Made by a program: the position numbers and the translations under genes. From contig JROE01000002.1 in the NCBI GenBank assembly GCA_000783305.1, forward strand, positions 620,001-684,000: a stretch of 64,000 bases of DNA. Reading direction: 5' to 3'. Every line of letters begins with the position of its first letter. Position 1 is the first letter of the stretch. The notes under the pieces are model-generated. The model searched no databases. It saw only the letters and a program-made list of their open reading frames with translations, and was not told where the DNA came from. Source of the stretch: Sphingobacteriaceae bacterium DW12 (GTDB lineage: Bacteria; Bacteroidota; Bacteroidia; Sphingobacteriales; Sphingobacteriaceae). Below, piece by piece: positions 44,424-53,028 of this stretch.

Positions 44424-44972
44424 CTATTTTACACGCAAACGTAGCCGAGAGATGGCTAGAGAAATGTTATTTTTAACTGTTTGTTCAGATATCGACAGTT
44501 GAGCAGCGATTTCCTTGATTGACATATCTTCTACTCGACTTAATTTAAATACGGATCGCATCGTCAACGGCATACTATCTACCTCATGTGCCAATAGAGT
44601 CTCCAACTCTTTTGCCATCAATTCCTCTTCACTCGTAGAACAAAATGGCTCTGGGTAATGGCCCACCACAAGCCTCTCCATACATTTGCTCCGTTTATCA
44701 TTTCTCACCAACCAATCGATAACCTCATATTTAGATGCACGGAATAAATATGGATACAACGACTCACCAACCTCAATTTTAGCTCGCTTATTCCATACAG
44801 AAAGAAATACTTCTTGAAGAATATCTTGTGAATCGGATACAGAACCGGTTCTTTTAAAAATAAAGCGGAACAAAACATCTGAGTACCGATCAAACAACAC
44901 TGAAAAGGCCAAAGTATTGTCCCTATTGAGCTCCACAAACAATTCTTTATCCGAATATGTATTCAATGACAT
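44424..44972 (-). CDS. ECF RNA polymerase sigma-70 factor (Bacteroides expansion family)
   Basis: 182 residues. Region 2 (about 10-85) shows LFRFIFKRTGSVSDSQDILQEVFLSVWNKR; region 4 (about 125-180) shows the helix-turn-helix MSIKEIAAQLSISEQTVKNN. Matches the TIGR02985 subgroup of ECF factors that pair with FecR and SusC/SusD. Expected to activate the downstream susC promoter when released. A -7 box at 45021-45028 probably drives its own basal transcription. Confidence 0.94.
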   Translation of the reverse strand: MSLNTYSDKELFVELNRDNTLAFSVLFDRYSDVLFRFIFKRTGSVSDSQDILQEVFLSVWNKRAKIEVGESLYPYLFRASKYEVIDWLVRNDKRSKCMERLVVGHYPEPFCSTSEEELMAKELETLLAHEVDSMPLTMRSVFKLSRVEDMSIKEIAAQLSISEQTVKNNISLAISRLRLRVK

Positions 44973-45020
44973 CCTGTTCCCCTTTTAAGTTTTTTGAAGA
45001 GATATAAATATTCACCTCAG

Positions 45021-45028
45021 CAAAAATA
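45021..45028 (-). promoter_or_regulatory. -7 box of the ECF sigma gene
   Basis: TATTTTTG on the minus strand, exact TAnnTTTG, 49 bases upstream of the ATG. No clear -33 TTG. Confidence 0.5.
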
Positions 45029-45372
45029 TAATTGATATGTTAAACTAGCATTAATTAGGTGTTTTTACAAAAAAAAACTAAAAATTTATATCCACAATAC
45101 ACCTCACCTACATTTTGAGCTATTGTTTAAATGTAACAACTGGACATCAAACTATTATTCAGCATTTATAAACAAGGACACCGTTCAATTTGGTTTTCAA
45201 TGTTAACATTAATATAATATCTATTTCCTTTTTATATAAAAAAGAATATTAAACGTACATAGATAGCAAGAAATCGTCACTTGACAAAGTTTATTAAGAT
45301 TAAACTATAAAAATATACTTCACTATGTTATACAGTATACTAACTTAGATTAGGAACACATTAATCAGACGA

Positions 45373-45391
45373 ACTAATACGATGTATTAGT
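45373..45391. repeat. Inverted repeat ACTAATAC-GAT-GTATTAGT
   Basis: Perfect 8-base arms with a 3-base spacer in an otherwise gene-free region; operator-like or the tip of an RNA hairpin. Confidence 0.55.
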
Positions 45392-45490
45392 CTAGAATAT
45401 TACGCCTAAATACAACTTCAGGTTGTAGGAAGTTTCAAAAACACAAGGTAACTTAGATGACGGTTGAACTTACTAAACATAAGTGGTACA

Positions 45491-45534
45491 AAAACGCCCC
45501 TCTCTTTACTAGGTGAAGAAGGGGCGCTTTTTAT
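45491..45534 (+). terminator. Terminator-like hairpin with no upstream protein gene
   Basis: CGCCCCT pairs with AGGGGCG across a 20-base loop; an A-run precedes it and CTTTTTAT follows. It has plus-strand polarity, and the nearest plus-strand protein gene upstream is far away. Confidence 0.6.
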
Positions 45535-45636
45535 AAAAACAGGTGCTGGTAATAAACTAAGAAATCCACACGCTGAATAAAAAAACGCTAATAAAAACCC
45601 CTGCTTTCAGGGAAAAGAATGTAGCTCCATTTGCCT

Positions 45637-45644
45637 TAAATTTG
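45637..45644 (+). promoter_or_regulatory. -7 box of the DUF4870-like gene
   Basis: TAAATTTG is an exact TAnnTTTG; transcription would begin near 45650, about 80 bases before the ATG. Confidence 0.5.
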
Positions 45645-45728
45645 TTGCGACACATCTATGGATCCTCAATTGGTTTCCAACGGAAAATTCATGTCAGATT
45701 CAAAAATTTAAGACAAATAATTAAAAAA

Positions 45729-46094
45729 ATGGAAAACACAACGCACAGCCAATTTGATCTTTCATCAGAGGCACAAGTAGTCGAAAAGGGAAAAACGATT
45801 TCAATTATATCGTATCTGACTTTAATAGGTTTAGTGATCGCAGTAATAATGAATAAAGACAAAAAGAATAATTTTGCACAATTCCACATCCGTCAAAGTC
45901 TTGGAATTGTAATCGTAGGAATTGTATCCGGGCTATTCCGTTTTATACCTGTAGTAGGCTCTAGCATTTCTACGGTTGCAGGTGTTGTAGTATTCATCTT
46001 GTGGATAGTAGGTGTTTTATCGGCATTCAACGGTCAGAAAAAACCAATTATGCTTATCGGTACCTCGTTTCAAAGATGGTTCCAACAAATTTAA
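45729..46094 (+). CDS. Small membrane protein, DUF4870/Tic20-like
   Basis: Start at ATG 45729 (MENTTHSQFDLSSEAQ), after an A-rich leader; the frame stays open to 45642 but the added residues are basic and unlike the family. 121 residues with a soluble N-terminus and three or four hydrophobic helices (ISIISYLTLIGLVIAVI, the RQSLGIVIVGIVSGLF helix, VAGVVVFILWIVGVLSAF). NNFAQFHIRQSLG is the typical cytosolic loop of DUF4870-type proteins. Function unknown. Followed by a strong terminator. Confidence 0.8.
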   Translation: MENTTHSQFDLSSEAQVVEKGKTISIISYLTLIGLVIAVIMNKDKKNNFAQFHIRQSLGIVIVGIVSGLFRFIPVVGSSISTVAGVVVFILWIVGVLSAFNGQKKPIMLIGTSFQRWFQQI

Positions 46095-46104
46095 TCAAAT
46101 CAAA

Positions 46105-46143
46105 CTTGGCAAGATCTTAACCCTCTTGCCAAGCTAAAAAAAA
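46105..46143 (+). terminator. Terminator after the DUF4870-like gene
   Basis: A perfect 10-bp stem, CTTGGCAAGA with TCTTGCCAAG and a 9-base loop, lies 10 bases after the stop codon. The downstream flank is A-rich rather than T-rich, so termination efficiency is uncertain. Confidence 0.65.
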
Positions 46144-46293
46144 TTGACAGAAATCAACCAACCGCCATCAAACGCTTGCGATTGTCCTTGACAGTCGTCC
46201 CTCCCGACCAAATAAACACTCAAAATCTACAATATAAAGCAAATATCTGTATCAGCAATTCACATCTCTGGACTGCTGATCAACTTAATTCCG

Positions 46294-46301
46294 TACTTTT
46301 G
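46294..46301 (+). promoter_or_regulatory. -7 box of the hybrid histidine kinase
   Basis: TACTTTTG is an exact TAnnTTTG, 23 bases before the GTG start; the leader would be very short. Confidence 0.6.
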
Positions 46302-46324
46302 TCCAGCATTTAATATTAACCGCC

Positions 46325-48469
46325 GTGGCCAAGACGACAATAAATACCTTCCTTCTTCGGAAAATACTCATCTACAGTATCATTCTATCCTTTTTATTTC
46401 TTAGCGCCATATTTATCTTCCAATATAGCCAGTACAAACGAGTCGAACAACGGCTCAGCGCCGCCTACGCATCAGGACAAACTCAATCTGTAGCATTATA
46501 TAGCCTTTTCTCCACCTATAATGAAGCGGAAAATCTTTTTCGCATGTACACTGTTGATTTTAAGAAAGAAACGTATCAAGCCTATAAAGATAAATTGGAC
46601 ACAATAAAATATTATGTAGACTCTCTTTCGGCTTTACCTATTGAAAATAATCCACTTCACAAGGCGGCATCCAATGTCCAATTAAAAGGCAGTCTGGCCA
46701 TGGAATTTGCTACACTCAAAAAAAATGTGGACAACCTCATCTTCTTTGCGAGAGACTCTTTACCTGAGATAGGAAATAACTCAGACCATTATGTCCCAAA
46801 ATCCAGCATCACTATTGCCGATTCGGTAGTCAGCAATATCTTACAGGACTCCGTCAAAAAGATTGTAAAAAAAGATACTGTCGTCAAAAAGAAAGACAAT
46901 CTCTTTAAAAGAATATTTAACGCTAAAAACGACACCATAGTTGCCAACACCTTAGATCAGCAGTTTAATGTCAATCAGATTGACGTAATGTACCGCAATA
47001 TAAAAAATGTACTGCAACAGAATGACTACATTTACAACAATAACATCCGAAATCTAAGGAAAATGTTTTTAAAGGTCCAACAGAAAGAGCGGGAATTGAT
47101 ACTATCAAACAATGCCTTACTCAATAATCTAAAAAACGGCATTGATAGGCTTAAAGAATTGGAAATGGATTCCATTAGAAAAGCCGAAGAAATAGATTTT
47201 AGTCTTTACCGAAAAAATTCCCAGCAATTTGGATATCAACTTATAGCCGCGCTGTCCATCATGTTTTTAATGATTATTTTTATCATCTACTATCAATCTA
47301 ACGCCGTCCTTTATGAGAAAAGATTATTTAGAGAGAAAGAGTATGTTGCCAAGATTGCGGAAGAGAAAACATCCGTACTCGCAAATATTAGCCATGAGAT
47401 ACGTACGCCAGTCAACTCATTATTAGGCGTAATCGATATCATGAAAAAAAATAATCAAACGGGCAAAGTAGATGAGGATTTGATAAATTCTGCAAGTTAT
47501 GAGATAACGGTAATCAACAGTACCATAAATGACATATTGAATCTGAGCAAGTTAGAGGTCGGTTCTTTAAAGATAGTCTACGATTATTTTTCTCCGCACC
47601 AACTCTTACATGACCTGATAGGTTTACATGGTTACCAAGCTAAAAGTAAAGGACTATCCTTTACCAACCAAATCACCATCGATCCAAAGCTTAAAATATA
47701 TAGCAATGCCTTTAGAATAAAACAAATTGCTTCCAATTTTATAAGTAATGCAATAAAGTATACAAAAAAGGGAAATGTAAACTTGTCGGCCAGCATCAAA
47801 CAAATTAAGGACAAGCACTCCTTGTTTATAGAAGTATCTGATACAGGAATAGGAATTTCCGATGATAACAAAAGTTTAGTATTCAGAAAATATTACGTCG
47901 CAGATACAGAAAACAAAGTTAGTGGATTCGGATTAGGACTATACATATCCAAATTACTATCCGAACAATTAAATGCCGACATCTCATTCAAAAGTAGACC
48001 CGATACGGGAACAACATTTACACTAACTATTCCATATGATAAACAGTTACTGTCCGAAAAAGAAATCGAAACCCATACTATAGAAGATTTGCCGAAAAAT
48101 CTAAATATCGTTATCATTGATGACAGTCGAATCAATATTCTGTACTTGCAACAGTTTTTTGGTAATAAGAAGGATATACACACCTTTAATAACGGTAGGG
48201 AGGGATTAGACTTTATTCTGTCCAATAAAGTCGACATCGTGATTACGGACCTCATCATGCCTGAAGTAAGTGGTTGGGATATATTGGCGAAAATCAAAGG
48301 ACAACAAATCCTTCAGCACGTCAAAGTTATTGCTTTTACTGCTGAGAAAATGCTTCTTGAAGATGACCATAGAAACAAAAAAAACTATTCCTTCGATGGT
48401 GTACTTTCGAAACCTTTAAATGAAAATGAGCTCGTAAGTGCCATTCTAAAAGGGATCGAAGCTAGATAA
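46325..48469 (+). CDS. Hybrid sensor histidine kinase / response regulator
   Basis: 714 residues from a GTG start; no ATG lies further upstream in frame, and the promoter is only 23 bases away. Membrane helix 1 (about 12-30), a long extracytoplasmic region (31-300) rich in Lys/Asp with a KKIVKKDTVVKKKD run, and helix 2 (about 304-322). HisKA with phospho-acceptor His357 (NISHEIRTP), HATPase with FISNAIKYTKKG, DTGIGISDDN and GFGLGLYI, and a C-terminal receiver domain with Asp642 (VITDLIMPE) and Lys in LSKPL. The receiver would pass phosphate to a separate partner; none is adjacent. Single-gene unit with its own promoter. Confidence 0.93.
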   Translation: MAKTTINTFLLRKILIYSIILSFLFLSAIFIFQYSQYKRVEQRLSAAYASGQTQSVALYSLFSTYNEAENLFRMYTVDFKKETYQAYKDKLDTIKYYVDSLSALPIENNPLHKAASNVQLKGSLAMEFATLKKNVDNLIFFARDSLPEIGNNSDHYVPKSSITIADSVVSNILQDSVKKIVKKDTVVKKKDNLFKRIFNAKNDTIVANTLDQQFNVNQIDVMYRNIKNVLQQNDYIYNNNIRNLRKMFLKVQQKERELILSNNALLNNLKNGIDRLKELEMDSIRKAEEIDFSLYRKNSQQFGYQLIAALSIMFLMIIFIIYYQSNAVLYEKRLFREKEYVAKIAEEKTSVLANISHEIRTPVNSLLGVIDIMKKNNQTGKVDEDLINSASYEITVINSTINDILNLSKLEVGSLKIVYDYFSPHQLLHDLIGLHGYQAKSKGLSFTNQITIDPKLKIYSNAFRIKQIASNFISNAIKYTKKGNVNLSASIKQIKDKHSLFIEVSDTGIGISDDNKSLVFRKYYVADTENKVSGFGLGLYISKLLSEQLNADISFKSRPDTGTTFTLTIPYDKQLLSEKEIETHTIEDLPKNLNIVIIDDSRINILYLQQFFGNKKDIHTFNNGREGLDFILSNKVDIVITDLIMPEVSGWDILAKIKGQQILQHVKVIAFTAEKMLLEDDHRNKKNYSFDGVLSKPLNENELVSAILKGIEAR

Positions 48470-48641
48470 CAGAAATTCTTACCTATTTTCTAAATCTTAT
48501 GAATGGCTATTATATTGGGCGCTATTTTCACACCAAAATATAGCATCCGTACTGAGCCCTACTGAGTAGTACCACCCTGGAAAAGTAATATCATTTTAAT
48601 ATCATAAAGAATACGATTCTCATATTTTCTTTATTTTAATG

Positions 48642-48672
48642 TTTGACAGGAGCGGTAAAACAATTACCTTAG
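48642..48672 (+). promoter_or_regulatory. Promoter of the small 105-residue protein gene
   Basis: TTTG (48642-48645), 19 bases, then TACCTTAG (48665-48672), a 7/8 match to TAnnTTTG. It starts about 30 bases before the ATG. Confidence 0.6.
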
Positions 48673-48708
48673 CCATTATTTATAACGATTCTAAATAAAT
48701 AGAGTGCT

Positions 48709-49026
48709 ATGTGTCAGACTATCATATTAAGTGAAAAAGGAGTAACCCATATCAGTTTATGTCGCAAATGTTCTTTATACTACATTTGGCAGTCGTCATT
48801 TGTATTGACCTTCAACAAAGGTCAATTTGAATCTTTCGTACTTTCTATTCTCAACAAAGCGGATGACAATTGCTATTACATCTTCCCCGATGGCGAGGGT
48901 CGGATTACCATAGAGACTCCCTGTCCCGAAATTGTCTTTAATTTCAATACAGAGGAGTGGGAGGACTTTAAGAATGCGTTAAATGAATCCTATTATTTTC
49001 AACAGTTTTACAACATGATTGGATAA
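48709..49026 (+). CDS. Small conserved hypothetical protein (DUF6686-like)
   Basis: 105 residues, soluble, no signal peptide. The N-terminus begins MCQTIILSEKGVTHISLCRKC; Cys residues at 2, 18 and 21 could form a metal site together with another Cys later (Cys54 region). The centre FNKGQFESFVLSILNKADD and the C-terminus WEDFKNALNESYYFQQF are the conserved part of this Bacteroidota-specific family. No function can be inferred. Own promoter; a stem-loop follows at 49103-49131. Confidence 0.65.
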   Translation: MCQTIILSEKGVTHISLCRKCSLYYIWQSSFVLTFNKGQFESFVLSILNKADDNCYYIFPDGEGRITIETPCPEIVFNFNTEEWEDFKNALNESYYFQQFYNMIG

Positions 49027-49102
49027 TACTATCATATTAAGTCCTGGGCCTCTCTACTTCTTTCCCTCATCTTTCTCGAGAGTACCCAGGCACAAATTCA
49101 CA

Positions 49103-49131
49103 GTCCTTCCGTACAATAAATACGGAAGGAC
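49103..49131. other. Strong stem-loop after the DUF6686-like gene
   Basis: An 11-bp perfect stem, GTCCTTCCGTA with TACGGAAGGAC and a 7-base loop. It has no T-run but is followed by T-rich sequence (CTCCTTTATCTTT). Lies between two convergent genes, so could terminate either. Confidence 0.55.
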
Positions 49132-49315
49132 AAATCTCCTTTATCTTTACATAATAAGTTTATGACACATCTAATGATTTCAAGACGACCTATTAGTGGA
49201 AGTCTCGCATTCATTTTAGCTGAAATTAAGAGAATTAAACGTTTCAAAACCGTAAATAATTGAAAAAAAAGATTCCTAGACAACGACCACCGAACGAATA
49301 CAGAAGCTACTTTCT

Positions 49316-49834
49316 CTAGGAGAGCACCTTTTCGAAAGCTCTGCGTGCACCACCCCTGAAATAGACTTCTCCACAGTAACGATACTCCAACTTATCTAGA
49401 ATGCGCAACATACCCGCATTGTCATAATTGGTATCCACTCGAATGCTAAAGACAGATTCTGCTCGCGCTATCTGCTCTATTTCGCTCATTACAAATGTTG
49501 CTACACCCTTTGTTTTAATGTCCTGAGCGACAGCCAATCGATGTATCACTGCGTAATCTTGATTGCTTAACCACGTCCCCTCAATAATTTCATAGGCAGG
49601 TTCGACATCAAATATAATGGCAACATAAGCTATAATTTGTTCATCTAGCAATAAAACATATCCATATGCATTATTAATATCATTTTCGATAACTTCAAGA
49701 TTTGGATAGCCATCTTGCCACTGAGCACTACCATCTGCTTTACGCAATTGAATAGCCTGTTGTAATATCTCCCAAATTCTCTGCTTATCCGCAGCACATG
49801 CTTTTCTCAATAAAAAATTGTTTATCATTTCCAT
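49316..49834 (-). CDS. GNAT family N-acetyltransferase
   Basis: 172 residues. Acetyltransferase fold with YAVIHRLAVAQDIKTKGVATFVMSEIE, where QxxKTKGVA is the acetyl-CoA pyrophosphate loop (compare R/Q-x-x-G-x-G/A). The sequence around VFSIRVDTNYDNAGMLRILDKLEYR is the usual C-terminal GNAT block. Acceptor substrate unknown. Single gene, minus strand; the upstream TPR histidine kinase is divergent. Confidence 0.88.
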   Translation of the reverse strand: MEMINNFLLRKACAADKQRIWEILQQAIQLRKADGSAQWQDGYPNLEVIENDINNAYGYVLLLDEQIIAYVAIIFDVEPAYEIIEGTWLSNQDYAVIHRLAVAQDIKTKGVATFVMSEIEQIARAESVFSIRVDTNYDNAGMLRILDKLEYRYCGEVYFRGGARRAFEKVLS

Positions 49835-50028
49835 TTCACTTAATATTCATAAAAATACAATTTTGATTGAAAACTAACCATTAGTAAGCACAACTGCTGT
49901 CTATAAATCTTGATTTTCTTGCTCTAAAAACTGTTACATCAATGATTTGATTTTTTATGACTTATAATTCGAAAAATAACATGATTTTTATACTTTGCCA
50001 ATGCAGTAATGCTGCAGATAAAATTAAT

Positions 50029-52287
50029 ATGAAGCACACGTTATTCAAGTTAAAGCCCAACTCAGTTATCATACTCCTTATACTTGCATTGTATCCAATA
50101 TGGGGCTTTGGACAATCCGCATTGGAAGATGTTGCAAAGCAGTACCATAGTGCTGCATTCGAAAGTAGTGAAAAAGTCATGCTAGCAGGAAAGTATGCTC
50201 AAGCCCTATTTTTCAACAATAGACAAGATGAAGCCTATCAACTGTTGACCTATAACATTGCTATCGCAAAAAGAAAAACCGATGGTCAATATGCTGCCTA
50301 TCTCTCTGCCATAGCCGCTATGAATAGTCTTATCTTGGATGAAGGTGAAAAATCTCAGCAATATATTCAACAAGCGAAGCACTATGTAACACTGACAGAC
50401 AACATGTCTATAAAGGGATACGTCAATTATTGTATCGGATGGTTACAAGTGCGAGATGGTCAAGAAGCTCGAGCTGTACAAAGTTTCCAACATGCATTGA
50501 ACGATTTGGAGCGAGCACCTATTTCAGAGACGACACTCTCCAGAAAGGTAGCCGTTTATAAGGAACTCTGCGCCATCTATTCCAATTGGAAAGAATTTCC
50601 TTTGCAACAGAAATATGCAGAATTGAGCCTAGATGTAGCGAAGAGTAGAAAAGATCCAATGGCCCTATTCGATGCCTACATGCTGATGGGATACATGCAT
50701 GAACGACAGTACAGAGAAGACAAATCGGATAACCACATATTACAAGGAGCTGAGCGTTACTATCTCGAAGCCATACGTACGTACGAGTCCAACAGCAACA
50801 AAATGGTAATACCGTCAGACCTTTCATTTGTCGCTGTCAACCTAGCCAACCTTTATATGGAATTCTTTCCAGATAGCCACAAATCTAAAGCACTGAAATA
50901 TGCCCAAATGGCCATGGATATAGGAAAAGAAACCCAGCAATACGACCATGTGGCATCCGCATATGGAATCCTCTCCGAATATAGTCTTAAAGAGAATGAC
51001 CAAGATCAAGCCAAGACATATTTACTGGCTTCACTATCGGCCATCATGAATCAACCAATAGTAGACCAAGGTCTATCGATGAGTCTCTTTCAAAAGCTCT
51101 CCGAAATTTATGAGGATGAGGAGGATTACAAACAAGCTATCCACTATTACAAACAATATCTACGTGTATTTGAAGAGGTATATAATTCGGAGAAAATGCT
51201 CCAAGGAAAACGTTTGGAAGAACAATTCGAGAAAGAAAGGCAGAAACAACTAATGAAGCAGCTTCAACTAGAGGGTGAAAAAAAACAACAGCAACTCTCT
51301 CTGATGCAAGCCCTTTCAGGTCAACAGACCCAGCTATTGGAGAATATGAGACTAAACGAAAAAAACCAACAACAACAGCTTGAATTCGTTCAATTGGAGG
51401 CTGAAAAAAAGGGACAGGAGCTGAAGCTTTCCCGACTCGAAACACTCAAGCGAGCCAACGAGCTTTTTGCCTCAAAGCAACAATTAGATTATAAATCTAG
51501 AATCAATACATTCTACTTCTTAACAATTTGTGCCACACTAATTAGTGCCATACTCCTATTCTATGCATATAGACAACGCTCAAAAACGTTGAAACAAAAA
51601 GAAAACCTCCATGAGCTGGAAATGGAACAAGAAAAACAAAACAGTAAAATATCAAATCTGACAGCGATGCTAGAAGGTCAAGAAAACGAACGATCAAGGC
51701 TAGCGAGAGACCTACACGATGGTTTGGGTGGACTTCTTTCAGGAACGAAAATATGCCTTTCCAATGTCAACCACCGGACGAATCCAAAAGAAATACAAAT
51801 ACAACTCGACAAATCACTCAATCAGATAGACTTTGCTGTTCACGAATTAAGGAGGGTAGCGCACAACTTAATGCCTGAATTGTTGCTGAAATATGGCCTT
51901 CAAGAGACCATCCAAGAATATGTCAACAGAATGTCGAGCGAAAGACTGGAAGTCTCAGCACAATTTGTGAATCTCAAAACCGAATTACCACATGACAAAC
52001 AAATTCTTGTATATAGGATTATACAAGAATTGGTCAACAATGCTTTGAAACATGCGAATGCTCATCAAATTATAGTTCAGCTGGCTGAAAATGACCAACA
52101 CATTTTCGTCACTGTGGAAGACGATGGAGATGGGTTTGCCTCTGAAATCTTGGATCAAAAAAAATCAGCAGGCATACATAATGTAAAAACACGACTGTCC
52201 TTATTAAATGGGCAATTAAATATCCAAACACAAGAAAAAGTGGGAACCACGATAGAATTCGATTTCCCTGTAGATGCTAAAATATAA
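50029..52287 (+). CDS. TPR-containing sensor histidine kinase (NarX-like HisKA_3)
   Basis: Start at ATG 50029 gives a signal peptide (MKHTLFKLKPNSVIILLILALYPIWGFG); the earlier in-frame ATG at 49957 adds 24 residues before it. 752 residues: TPR repeats facing the periplasm (about 35-400), a glutamine/lysine-rich coiled coil (about 405-490), one membrane helix (about 500-520), HisKA_3 with phospho-acceptor His563 in ARDLHDGLGG, and HATPase with QELVNNALKHANAHQI and EDDGDGFA. Kinase of a two-component system; its partner NarL-type regulator starts 3 bases after the stop. TPR histidine kinases of this kind are common in Bacteroidota, signals mostly unknown. Confidence 0.92.
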   Translation: MKHTLFKLKPNSVIILLILALYPIWGFGQSALEDVAKQYHSAAFESSEKVMLAGKYAQALFFNNRQDEAYQLLTYNIAIAKRKTDGQYAAYLSAIAAMNSLILDEGEKSQQYIQQAKHYVTLTDNMSIKGYVNYCIGWLQVRDGQEARAVQSFQHALNDLERAPISETTLSRKVAVYKELCAIYSNWKEFPLQQKYAELSLDVAKSRKDPMALFDAYMLMGYMHERQYREDKSDNHILQGAERYYLEAIRTYESNSNKMVIPSDLSFVAVNLANLYMEFFPDSHKSKALKYAQMAMDIGKETQQYDHVASAYGILSEYSLKENDQDQAKTYLLASLSAIMNQPIVDQGLSMSLFQKLSEIYEDEEDYKQAIHYYKQYLRVFEEVYNSEKMLQGKRLEEQFEKERQKQLMKQLQLEGEKKQQQLSLMQALSGQQTQLLENMRLNEKNQQQQLEFVQLEAEKKGQELKLSRLETLKRANELFASKQQLDYKSRINTFYFLTICATLISAILLFYAYRQRSKTLKQKENLHELEMEQEKQNSKISNLTAMLEGQENERSRLARDLHDGLGGLLSGTKICLSNVNHRTNPKEIQIQLDKSLNQIDFAVHELRRVAHNLMPELLLKYGLQETIQEYVNRMSSERLEVSAQFVNLKTELPHDKQILVYRIIQELVNNALKHANAHQIIVQLAENDQHIFVTVEDDGDGFASEILDQKKSAGIHNVKTRLSLLNGQLNIQTQEKVGTTIEFDFPVDAKI

Positions 52288-52290
52288 GAT

Positions 52291-52920
52291 ATGATCAAGA
52301 TAATGATTACCGACGACCACCCAATGGTGGTCGAAGGTCTAAAAAATGCACTGGCAATCGAGGAAGATTTCGAAATAACAGCCTGTTTCACAGACGGAGC
52401 TTCAACTTTCGAAGGCTTAGTCCACACAATACCTGATATCTTGATTTTAGACATCAACCTTCCTGACATCAATAGTATCGAACATGTTGCCAAATTAAAG
52501 GCAATACATCCCGACATGAAAATCATAGCCTTAAGTGTACATAATGAATATGCCGTAATCAATAGTATTCTATCCGAGGGAGCATCGGGATATATTCAGA
52601 AAAATGCTGCAGGTCACGAAATTATTGCGGGTATCCATCAAGTCTATCTGGGCAAAAAATTCTTATGCTCCCAAACGCGAGAAGTGATGGAAAAAAAGAC
52701 GAGTGACGAACTGAGAAGTGTACCTAAAATAACGAGAAGAGAGAAGGAAATATTGCAAGAGGCCGCTAAAGGATTGACAACACCTCAAATAGCAGATTTA
52801 CTTTTTATAAGTCCACACACAGTTGAAAGTCATCGTAAAAATCTTATCGAGAAATTTAAAGTAAAAAACTTGACCTCAGTCATTAAGCTAGCACTTGAGT
52901 ACGGATTGATTAGGGAATAG
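52291..52920 (+). CDS. NarL/LuxR-family response regulator
   Basis: 209 residues. Receiver domain (1-120) with the acidic pair in ITDDHPMV, Asp54 in LILDINLPD, and Lys in YIQKNA; C-terminal LuxR helix-turn-helix (about 145-205) with ITRREKEILQEAAKGLTTPQIADLL and SPHTVESHRKNLI. Three bases after the TPR histidine kinase gene; one operon and clearly its cognate regulator. Confidence 0.95.
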   Translation: MIKIMITDDHPMVVEGLKNALAIEEDFEITACFTDGASTFEGLVHTIPDILILDINLPDINSIEHVAKLKAIHPDMKIIALSVHNEYAVINSILSEGASGYIQKNAAGHEIIAGIHQVYLGKKFLCSQTREVMEKKTSDELRSVPKITRREKEILQEAAKGLTTPQIADLLFISPHTVESHRKNLIEKFKVKNLTSVIKLALEYGLIRE

Positions 52921-52978
52921 TCGCTGCTATTCATCAAAATCACTGGTTTGGGGGATATTTTATTGGATTCAACCCAAT

Positions 52979-52986
52979 TAACTTTG
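52979..52986 (+). promoter_or_regulatory. -7 box of the 156-residue lipoprotein gene
   Basis: TAACTTTG is an exact TAnnTTTG, 43 bases before the ATG. No -33 TTG at the standard distance. Confidence 0.55.
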
Positions 52987-53028
52987 TTGTATCTAAATAG
53001 TAGAAAGTAAATCGTTAATTAAAAAAAA

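Larger units (their letters stand above)
45029..45636. other. Gene-poor 0.6-kb region with a dyad, a direct repeat and a terminator
   Basis: No protein gene is convincing. It holds an A/T-rich stretch (45060-45300), a 10-base direct repeat TAACTTAGAT (45341-45350 and 45449-45458), the dyad at 45373-45391, a 19-codon frame at 45456-45515 on the plus strand, and a terminator-like hairpin at 45491-45534. A plus-strand hairpin with no gene before it suggests a small RNA or a decayed gene. Confidence 0.5.
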
